Assembly: GCA_922989275.2 (NCBI GenBank)
Contig: OV277864.1
Coordinates: 74,032,158-74,096,157 of the forward strand
From: Gari tellinella
Lineage: Eukaryota; Mollusca; Bivalvia; Cardiida; Psammobiidae
Direction: 5' to 3'
Length of the DNA stretch: 64,000 nt
Made by a program: the position numbers and the translations under genes. Below the pieces are notes generated by a model. It worked only from the letters and a program-made list of their open reading frames with translations, was not told the DNA's origin and made no database searches. Shown here piece by piece: positions 25,801-37,800 of this stretch. Every line of letters starts with the position of its first letter. Position 1 is the stretch's first letter.

Positions 25801-28800
25801 AGCTCCACTTTATGCAGCCATGAATATGCACAATAAGAAGTACATGATTATTCTATACCCTAGAAGATGGTAGCTTAAAGCAGGCTGAAAATGAAGTAGA
25901 ATGTGCCTTAACCCTTTGAACCCTAGTCCCGCATATAGGCGTCATTTTCTAACAGTGTACATGTGAGTAGTACACTTGTCCTGTTCAAACAGTGATGACC
26001 CAGATCAGAGGGCTCCAAAAGGAGCCCTCTGATCAGGGTCTTCACTGTTTGTCATAATGCCAAACATTGACAAAAACAACCCTTAAAAGTCAGAAATTGA
26101 CTATACTAAAATGGAAAATGGAATTGTTCATTTAAAGTTTCAGGGAGGAAAGAGTTAATTAAGGCACATTCTGCTTTACTTTCAACCTGCTTTAAGTGAT
26201 AACCTGTCTTCAAAACTAGAAACAGACTATGGGGTGAAAGGGATAAATCTACCTCTACCACTGCAGTCAATGCCAAACAAGCCTGGACAGCCTGGGCCAT
26301 CACACAGCCGGCCTTTCCACCCTTCCTCGTAGGTACAGTCACATTTCCCAGTCGTAGAATTAATCTTGCCATGATCTGAACACTCCGAGTTACAACCATC
26401 CCCTGCCCATCCCTCCTCACACACACAGATACCACTGTCCATTGGAGTCTGTGTGCCATGGACACAGGGGTCATTACAAGCTGAACCCATCCAGCCTGCT
26501 ATACAGGACACACACTGTGGTGGACTGGTCGACTCATTACAGATACCACGGTTAAAGCAGTCTGGTTCACCGTCACAGTCAGGTACCTCACAGGCAGCTC
26601 CCTTCCATCCTTGGCCACAGTCACAAAAGTGTGCCTGTGAGTCACAGTTGCCACGACTGCTGCACTCCACGTCTGTGGTAGGATGTCTAGGACAACCTGG
26701 AATATACATTTATTATATACCTACCAATGATTTATAGAGATTTCTCAGTTAGATAATTTCAAATGTGTCACAGTTGATATCATCACTAGTGATGATATCA
26801 CTTTTACAGTGACGATATCATTCTTGTGACGTCAGGTCACAATATATTTTGTGATGTCGTGCGTAAACAATTAATTTTGTGTGTTTTCTCTGTTAAAACA
26901 TCATTAAAATGTATATAATAAAGAGAATAGTCAATTCCTTGGGATGGATATGAAAAATATATCACTCGAATGGGTTGTTATCTGGTTAAAAAAAGAGTCC
27001 TGTGGGTTACGGTGCATTCTGCTTTACCTTCTACCTGCTTTAAGTGGTCAGTTGTCTTCAAAACTAGAAACAGGCTATGGAGCAATAGCTAGGTTAAACA
27101 ATAGCAGGAACCTACCAGGTACTTCGCAATATGTGCCACTCCAGCCTGATAGCCTGTCACAGTGACATTCACCAGTACCATCACACTTGCCGTGGTCAGA
27201 ACACTCAATATCACAGCCAACACTCCCCCAACAGGTGGCGTTACAAATACACTCCGAGTGGTTACTGTTTGGTGACCCATGGATACAGGGATCATCACAG
27301 GCTGGGCCCATCCAGCCAGAGTAACAGTCTGTACATATGGGTGGGTTATAAAGGTCATTACAAACTCCCTGGTCGTTACAGTTTGGCTCCCCAGGACAGT
27401 CAGGATCTCCACAATCTTCACCTGAAAGTGAAATTAATAAATGATGAAAGAATTTTATTATATACCTATCGATGATTTATAGAGATTTCTCAGTTAGATA
27501 AATTTGATATCGTCACTGTTGATATCATCACTACATGTAGTGACGATATCACTTTTTGTGACGTCACGTCATAATTAGTTTGGTGACGTCCGGGTAATCA
27601 ATTTTGTGTGTTTTTTCTGTAAAAATTATATAATAAATAGAATAATAAATTTCTTTGAATAGATATGAAAAATATATCACTCAAATGGGTTGATATCTGG
27701 TTAAAAAAACTCGGCCTGCGGACTCGTTTTTCAACCAGATAACAACCCATTCTCGTGATATATTTTTCATATCAATCCAAAGAAATTGATTATCCTCTAT
27801 ATAACCCTTTCATCTTTGTACTACAAATATTTCTGCTTACTATTCCTGTTATTTTAAGCAGTCATTTACCTTAAACACAGCTGTATATATACACATTACC
27901 AGTTGACAGCGTGATACAGAGTGATGTATTTTGCTCGAGACGGTTTTGGCGGAAATAGCCGATCTGACGAGCGCCTTGGCGCGAGTCTGATCGGCTTTTT
28001 CCGCCAAAACCGTCGAGAGCAAAATGCAACACTCTGTAGCACGCTGCCAACTGGTAATGTGTTTATTATATGCCTTCAATACGCATCAACAACAACTCAA
28101 AGACATTTTTCAATCACTTTATATCGAGAAGCATTTAATATTTGCAATAAAACAAAGAACTCTTTAATGTCCAATAATAACGCTGAAAACGTACGCGCGT
28201 AGAAATACGTGTACATTTAAACTGGGTCAAACACATTTCGTTCATAAAAGTTTCAAAACTGCAATTCGCTGTCACTGTAACAAACCTTTCTACGTTTTGA
28301 AACAGGGCTTTTGGCCTGATTTTGATAAATTTGGATGTTACAGTTCTGCAAACTGCAATTTTGAAGTATTTGGCCAGATGAAGAGTTCTGATAACGCAGA
28401 TTTGACATGGTAGAACTGGATCTGGCATAGTCGTGTTGAACTGTAGCTGCAGGCGGGGTTGCAGGAACTTGGCGGGTTGACACAGCAGCATCGCGATTGT
28501 CTTCAGAGAGAATATTTGACATTTCACGCTGCATATCAACTGATGCATAGGCATAATTGTTCACACTCTGAACATTTCTGTGTCCAGAAAGCTGCTGAAT
28601 TGTTGTGGGAGCGATGCCTGCATGGAGAAGTTTTGTGCAAGTGGTTTTCCTCGCGCTGTGGTTGGTTTTTTTGCCGGACAAACCCGCTTTCTCAGCCATG
28701 GACTTCATGATGTTTCGGAGGGAATGCTCCCCCAGAGGATTTTTCTTGTACCAGTTCATGGAATTTTCACGCCTGGATGTGTTTATGGCTAAGTAGAACA

Positions 28801-31800
28801 GTGATTCTCCAAAAATGGGTACAATCAAAATTAAAAAAAGTAAAAAACAATACTGTGTTCAATTATGATCATTTCTATTGCATATTTGAATTTAAGTATC
28901 AAATGGATAAACTTAAAAGTTTTACCGAGTTAACGTTAGCTGTCTTTGAGAAATACACCAGCAAAGCAAGAAGGTGTTTAAATCTGTTACGGGGGTTAGA
29001 TACCCTTACACTACCATTTGTTGACAAAAAATAACTACTTGTATACGTAATGGACATGTTTCTTAGATTATATTTTGGTAGATATTGCTATGGCCTTTAT
29101 GATCGTTATAAAACATTTGAGCAAGTGTCTTCATAGCAGGTAAAGCACCTTAACAAGAAAATATAAGATTTAGAGAAGTTATGTTTTTGTTAGAGCCGGG
29201 TACAAAACTTCTTTATATGATACTCTGAAAGAATGATGGAACTCAGGTTATAACATAAAACGAAAGTAATAAACTATATAAACATGTTTCAAACACTTGG
29301 TGTGACATTACTTATCAATTCACAAGCATCACTGACATTAAAGTTACATTTACTTTTGTTACGGGCGTTAGCTAAAAAAAAAAGTCAAATTCAGAAGTCA
29401 ACCATAATTACATAATTTCTGTATAAACAATACTATCATGTTAGCATACAATTGAAACAGTTATTATAAGCTCATAATGAAAAGTTTTTTCTCAAGATCG
29501 AAGCTCAGTGACCTCTAATCATAAGCTACAGACCAACTTAAGCCTAAATGTTTAAGAAGTTTTACTAGAATGATTTATAAATCACTTCCCATATATTTTG
29601 TTATCATAGAATGGAACAACAAACTGTATAAACACATTAATTAACATATGACATGACACCAATACCAGTATATATCATTAGTCCCTATATAAATGTAACA
29701 TTAACAACTAAACGTTCGTTACGGGTGTTAGGGAAAAAAATGAAAATACCAAAAAGGTCAATCATATAGCCGCCTTTCTTCTAAAATTCCATTTTTGTAT
29801 TTGAAATGCATATGCACCGACGACAGAATCAAGACTAATGTATGGAACATTAATGTCAAAGCTGAACAAGTTTGAACATTAAGTAACCATTAGAACAGAA
29901 TGTTGATTCTTATGAAACACAGCTTAATTAACATGGCGTTGATTGCTGTTAATTGAATTTGTTTTCAATGTCTTTCTGCTCATCTTTGTCAAGTTGAAAA
30001 CATCGTTTTGTTTTCCAAACAGGCTTTACTGATCTCAGAGTCATGAATTGATTAAACTTTTCTTTTAGACCCAGATTTCATCTCGGACATTAGGAAACCG
30101 ATAAGAATTTCCATATTTACCAGTCTCAACCAAGAAGTTAATCTGAACGTCATCAGTGTCTGTGCTAGTCACTTTGCCAAGATATACTTCCCCCATCATA
30201 TAGAGCCGCCACCCAATCGTTAACAGTTAGATGTGTTTCCTGAATATGACTACTGTTTGATACTAAGGTTTCATAAGCTGGTTCTTCTCGTGATGAAGCT
30301 GTTTCTGCAACTGTGCCCATTGTATTTCCGATGTACAAACAAGCTTCTGGCTCTGTCAGATTTTTGGCCACCTTGTACAAAATGTACAACTTCCACTCTT
30401 CACATGTGGTTGCTTGTACATCGGCAATACACTGGGTACATTTGCAACTCAATTCTCTCGAGCATACAAACAACGGGGAGCAACTTTTGCAATAATAAAA
30501 TATTGTAACGGGTGTTAGACGTTACGGGTGTTAGACAAATTTCATTAAACTTCAAGGTTAGAATACGATATTGTGGGAAATATTTACTTTAGGTGTTTTA
30601 AATAGCTACCATTGGTTAGTGTCAAACAAAAAAACCCACCAGTTTCTCTGAGATCGACCACTTTTTATTACAAACGCTGTTACGGGTGTTAGAAATAGAA
30701 AATATCCCAATCGCAATATTTGAATTCCAAACGTTGCAGTCGTCCTAACTTTGGTACATCATTAAAAAATGTCGCAGTACCATAAAATACAAACATTCCA
30801 TAACTGAAAAAGGTTATTATCATGTACAAAATACAGTTCAACACTCCGATCCTACGTGGATGAAAAGTTGTTATGGGTGTTAGACGTGTTTTGGCGACAA
30901 ACAATTTTATATGATCAAAAACTTTTTTTTTAAAAGGTTTAAGTAAAACGTATATTTCATGCAAAAGATAGATGTGTCAGATCAAAAAATGGAATCAACC
31001 ACTTCTTTGCATCAGTTTTGAGGAAACAACAGATGTGTGAGTATTGTGAATAGTACTGGAGACAGCCAAAAACAAACACTTCTAGCTAATTCATAAGATG
31101 ATAGCTTCCAATTTATAGATCTTATGACATTCTAAGGCTACTAATTAATCACCAGTATTATCTGTCATGCAAGAACTAGGGTTTTGTATGCCATTTCTAT
31201 CTAAATATTATAGTTATTCATATTTTTCTTTTGGAGACAAGATAATTTTGTAATTGTACCCATTTTTGGAGAATCACTGAGAATGGCGCTTCGGCGTGAT
31301 TAGCGCAGGACGGACGGTGGGATGCATACACCTTGTATGCAGCAATTGGACATGTTTCAGGATTATTTATATGTGCAAATTGTTTCGGATTGAACGCCCT
31401 AATGTGAGTACTTTTTTCACCAGTTCTTGTTTTTGTGCATCTTTCATTGAATTCCAGATATTCTCTGCCCTGTTCATCATTTTTAAGAGCAATATCCCCC
31501 CACTTCAAGTTACGGTTCTCGGACCCACCCCTCAGACCGAACAGAACCGTATTGTTATACCACAGTTTGTTTAACAGTTGACGGGGACTTTGGTTACCAA
31601 TACAGCCTTTTTCTTTGAGTAGAGCTTCTTCATTTCGCGTTAACGGCTCAGCTGCGTGCGGTTTGTTGCCCCTCCCCTTCTGTTTCAGTTCCTTACGTTT
31701 TGAGGCTAATACGGTGCGAGAAGCACTGAACTCCCTGTCGATAACGATACTGTGGCGATAAGACTTCTCCCGCAGATACCTGTCAATTCCTCTGTGATAG

Positions 31801-34800
31801 CTAGTCAGGGTGTCCGGCTCGTACTCCGATCCGTCTGCTTTCCTAACCGACAGCAGAAATAGGCCAATATAATTGTCAAGCTCTGTGGGTTCCATGGCAA
31901 TTGGGTCTCGGGACTCGAATCTAGGTCCAACCGACAGCCACGTTTTAAACAACTTCATTACTGATTCAGTTTTTCGGCTAGTGTTTTTGTTTTTCATATC
32001 GTTTACAAACGACTGCTTTTCGGCCTCGGACACATCAATAAAGGTTGGCATTTTTGATCTTGGGTTAGGTTCAGTCTCAGAAACATTTGTTTGACTCACT
32101 GTTTGATGTTCAAGCTCAAAATTTAGGGTTTCACAGACAGCTATCAAGCTTTCATCCACTTCGTACTCGCTAAACAGTTCTCCGATACAAAAATCACCGA
32201 AATTTTCCTCACTCTGAGTGTCCGAGGGATTCATATTTTATGGCGACCTAGTTTCGATTTTGTTTGTTTACAGTTTTAAGAGTGCAGAGCAGACGAACGA
32301 TTCAGGCTAGCCAAATCTCGTTTATAAATGGTATTACAGGAAATATTTAAATTTTGTGTTAATAAATGTAAATTCCTCTGATAAATTGAACAAGAAAATT
32401 AGTACAATTACTTCATATTATTAAGAATAATGAAAAAGAAATGACTAATCGGGGGAATCCATAGATCTAGGTTATGGGGGAATCCCGGGATTCCATGTTT
32501 TGGTTCTCGATATAAAAATAGATACCTCAGTTTGAAAAAAAGTAGTTCCGGCATGCAATTTTCGAAAACGAGGCCGAGTAAAATACAAGGTGGCTGATAC
32601 AAGGTGGCTGATACAAACTCTTGTATTTTACTCAGCAAATACACGCGAAAACGCTCGATATCATACGGAGGCATATAATAAAGGAGGTTATTGCTTTTGG
32701 CAATTGAGGATAGGGTTAAATTAAACAAAACAAGAAAATGGATGCTTAAAACTACAGGAAAGTAAATTTAAAGTATTATGTGCAGAAGCACTCTGGTCAA
32801 AGACTACTGGTTTTCCTTTTTCTGCAGCTTTTTGTTCAACTTTACAAAAATAAAGTGTAATATAATTCTGGAAAATGAAGCATTTGATCCTTTGCTATAT
32901 TTAGCCTACTTTATAATCAAATCAAAATTAATCGGATCACAAACCCATAATCGAGAATCTAATCATATTGTGAAATAGTTGAATTGTTGCATCCCTACTG
33001 TTAAGCTTGTTTTTAAACTGAGCATGTTTGTATTAAGTGAATTGTAATTGTAAATCTTGATCAGACATCAAGACTGACATTAAATGCAATAAACCCTGTT
33101 TTCTCATGGCACAACTCATATATGTTCAACAAATACCATGGCCTTAATAATTAACATGATTTAGTGGTCGTAATAGAGAGGTTCTCCTGTATATTCAACA
33201 AGCAAGAGCTGAAGTTACTGAGGTTTGACTATGAGTAAAACATTTACCTCTCCATCCTATGTCGCAGTAACACTCTCCAGTCCCAGAGTTACAAATACCA
33301 TGGCCATTACAGTTACGATCCAGACCTGGGCAGCCCCGTATGGTACACTTGGTTCCATTCCAGTTGTCAATGCATGAGCAGACTCCTTCACTGCACGAGC
33401 CATGGTCGTTACACTCAGACTCACACAGGACCCCGAGATGGCAGCTATCACATACGCACTGGTTGGCCATACAGTTACCAGACCCACTGCATTCGATGGA
33501 GCAGTCTGGTCCAGAGAAACAAGGATCACACACACATTGTCCACAAGCTGAACAGTCCCCATGGCCACTACAGTCTATGTCCCGGCTACACTGGCTCTGA
33601 CAGTATCTACCTGTGTAACCAGGGTTACAAGTACAGGTACCATCAGAGTTACATACTCCATTACCATTACATGTTGTATTGCTGTGACAGACAAACTGAC
33701 AGTCTGTACCTATGTATCCACCAGAACATTCACACAAGTTGGTACTACTATTGAAGGTTCCATGACCACTGCAGAGGTTGGAATGAGACTGATGTATAGT
33801 ACCAGAGCCACCATTACTTCCTGGGCCACTCCCTCCATGGATATAGCGCTGATGAAGCATCACCTTACTGGTGTATTCTCGACCATGAAGTCGTACTCGT
33901 CCTCCTCCACCACCACCTCCATAATGGTGGCAGCATTGGTAGCAGGTATTGTCTGTACCACCAGCACCACCATTGGCATAGATTGAACCCCAGCCAGCTA
34001 CATAGTCCCCATCCACCCAGGCTGAACCACCAGCCCCACCACCAGCACCGTATCCACCATTCACACCATTCATCTTGATCTGACCATCTACCACAGTTAG
34101 AGTATAGACAAGCCTCACAGCTGAGCCTCCTGAACCTACTCCACCATGACTACACCTTCCACCACCGCTACCAGACAGAGACGGTAACCTAGAGTCATCA
34201 TAGGCTGGGCCACCACGGCATGAGTTAAAATTACATGCCGTGCAACTGCCACCCGTGCCTCCATGACCAGCTCCAGATCCACAACTGTGTGTACAGCCAG
34301 CTCCTGGTCCACCCATTGGCGAATAACCTAAACCTGAGCCGTCCAGAACAGAGTCTTTCTCCAACTCAAAAATGCGGCCAACCATGAATGAAGATCTTGA
34401 TACTGTTACACGGGCATCTCCTTCCATATGGAACATATCTGTGAACACCTGCATTGAAGTGTCCACATCATACTTTGACTCCTCATACAATTTCCCCTCT
34501 CCATCACTGAGAACTGTGAATGTATCAAAGTAGTACTTTCCCTTGTCTCCTGAATGGCCATCACATTTAGACCTTCCAGAAGAGCGAAGCCCAGTGAACC
34601 CTCTGGTGTACATGTGTTCTATTCCAATCATTTCTCCAAAGTTGGTCATACTTTGTTCATTGATTACAGTTGTTGGGAAGGTGACTCTTCCTCTAATGTA
34701 CATTGAAGATTGGACATGTGTCTTCATGCGGTCTTGTGCCAGTGATACAATCACATGAGAGTCCACAGAGATCAGGCCTGTACCATCACCTCCTATATGA

Positions 34801-37800
34801 TCTATTGTTATATTCTGAAATGAAAATTAGGTCTCTTTCTCATTATCCAATAAGTACACCATTTTAAACTTCGAACTATTTCTATACTTTGACAAGAAGT
34901 AACCAGCTATGAAGTCCTGAACATAAAACACAGAAAGAGAAGGCATTTGCAGTATTTTCCCAAATGTAAATCAGGCTGAAAGTAAAGCAGAATGTGCCTT
35001 AACCCTTTACCCCATAGAAGCGCCTTTTAGCGAATATGATATATTCCTCCGCTGAAGAAAATAGTTCCAATTTAATCAGTCATGAGTATATATTATTGGG
35101 ATTAGTTTCTATATTCAAGGACATGGATAGCTTAAAACAGGCTGAAAGTAAAGCAGAATGCGCCTCAATACGCATTCTGCTTTACTTTCAACCTGCTTTA
35201 AGAAGTCATCTATGTTCAAGGCTAGAAATAAGCTATCAGGTAAAGGGTTAAGGTGCATTATGCTTTACTTTCAAACTGATGTAAATGATCGCCGGTATTC
35301 AAAATTATAAACAGGTTATGGGGTAACAGGATAAATGTTATTAGAGAACTAGCAAACAAGTTAAATTAACTCAAATTAACCCTGTTGAATATTTTAAAGA
35401 CTTTCTGTTGTTTCATGTTTTATTCATGCCAGGTGTAAAAAGGGCATGTGCAGATAAACAATTTAGGTGTCCAAAACTACCCTACTCCAGGCTACTTGTA
35501 TTTCTAGAGTTTTATTTCATCATATGGAATTGGCGTAAGTCCACAATATCTCTATTTAAAAGTTCAACATGCGATTGTGAAACACTATGCCACCCCCAAC
35601 AATACAAACTCAAATATATAACCTTTTGACCACTTGTTAACTTGACCTTTGGCCTAACATTTCTAAAATATACATAATTTATTCATACTCCTCTCAATAT
35701 GGGGAATATGTATACCAAATATGGAGTCCCAAGGACTTAAAGGTCAAAGGTTATTGCCATTTTAAATACATTTTGTATTTGACCTTGTGATCATGACCTT
35801 TGACCTGGAAATGCCTAAAAACTGCATAAATATATACCTCTTAATATGGGTAACACATATGCCAAGTATTGAGTGTGTATTGGTTATAGTTTAAAAGTTA
35901 TTATCAATGTTAAGGTTGCAAAAAAAACAACTTTTGACCTTTGTAACCTTGACCTTTGGAAAGAAATGTCTATAACACATATATTCAATTCTCTCTTAAG
36001 TAGAACAATATGTTTACCAAATATGAAGTTACTATTGCTTGAGGGTCAAAGGATATTTCCATTTCAAATATTGACCTCTGTGACATTGACTTTGACCTGT
36101 CACGCCCTCAACTTGCGTATTTATATACCTCTTCATATGGGCAACAAATATGCCAATTATTGAATGTGTATTTCAGGGGGCATAAAAATGGCTTAACATT
36201 ATTTGAACTTTGAAATACTAATATATTGGACTCAATAAGAGAGATTGAGATATTGAACTTTGACTGTACATGTATATAAAGGTAGTGATGGTCATTGTTA
36301 TGAAATGTCCATGCTTATAGTATACTTAAAGAACAAGAACTCTGTGCCATTAAATGTCTCACCACAACAGAGAAGCTAAAGGGAGACTACAGTATTGCAA
36401 TAGAAAATAGTGTTGAAGCTTTTTTTAAAAACAGTCAAAACTCGATACTTCGAACTCGCTTAAATCAACCTTACCAGTATTTCATTAAGTTTAATTGCGA
36501 TAACTTGATCCGTACACACCCGTATTTCAAAGTTTGAAAAAGAGGTATGTTCAAACTTACGCGAGATCGAAGTTTGGAGTTCCGACTGTATTTAAAGCAA
36601 GTGAAATAAAAGCAATACCTTAGTCTCGCATTTGATTCTTTTTTGCAGTGCAAAACAACAACAACAAGAGCTGTCGGAGAACAGCAAAGCTCGCCTAACT
36701 AAACCTTTCTTAAATAGGTAACTATCAATAGAAAAGTGTATCAGTACATTGATATTCAAGCCACAGGGAACCTTCATTCCAAATATCAGCTTATAAATGC
36801 AAATATGTGCTTTACAACACTTACCCCAAAACTTTAACCATGAGAAATCAGCCGAAAAAGTCCACAAAAGGTGAAATTTTGACTAAATTTTTTTTTTTTT
36901 TTAATTTTAACTACGTAACATCAATGTTCAACCCACAGGTCACCTCCATTCCAAATATCAGCTTCCTAATACAAATATTTCATGTAGTATTAGTGCATTA
37001 CACACTTACCCCAAAACTTTAAGCATGAGAAATCAGCCAAAAAACCTAAGTCCACAAAAGGTGAAATTTTGACTAAATTTATCATTTTTTTTAATTTTAA
37101 CTACACAACATCAATGTTTAACCCACAGAGCACCTCCATTCCAAATATCAGCTTCCTAATGCAAATATTTCATGTAGTGTTAGTGCATTACAACACTTAC
37201 CCCAAAACTTTAACCATGAAAAACCAACGCCGACGCGATTCCATTAGCCCCCCCCCCATTCTCCGAATAGGCGAGCTAAAAAGCTGTAGAAGACATAAAC
37301 ATTCTGCAGTTTACCTGTGCAGGGTGAACACAGGCCCCTCTCACTGGGTGTATATTGTTCAAGTTTGTCAGGTCAATGTAGATAGGGTATGTGCATTGGT
37401 AATTGTCCGCTAGGTGTCTGCCTGCATTGTCAACCCACAGATTACTGGTAGAGGTGTTTCCCACTGTTGACAGGACGTACACTGTACCAGGATATCCATG
37501 GCGGTGTTTACTGGAAGCCGAGCCACCTAGAGCAGTCAGTGAACCCTCGAATGCTAGGTCTTCTTGCAGGAAAACACAAATACGGCCACCAGAACCACCT
37601 CCATTACCTATATGTGTAACTAAAAAACAGAATAACCCATTACCCAACAGATACGACTTTTTACACCTTAAATGTATTCTTCCACTAAAGAAACTAATTC
37701 CACTTTATACAGTAATGAATATGTACAGTGGTAAATAAGCTATTCCTACCCATTTAGGCGTTAACCTATGCATAAGAAAGGCATAGTGAACGGTTAACGC

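Noticed and set aside
28135..28554. 139-codon minus-strand ORF overlapping the recombinase
   Set aside because: Different frame of the recombinase C-terminal region; the catalytic motifs lie in the 28253-28798 frame.
33561..33986. Plus-strand 141-codon ORF rich in Thr
   Set aside because: Antisense shadow of the Gly/Cys-rich exon 13.
1741..34814. Teneurin, tenascin or Notch orthologue
   Set aside because: EGF spacing is similar, but no NHL/YD repeats, FN3 repeats or LNR modules are visible and the N-terminal Gly-rich units do not occur in those families.
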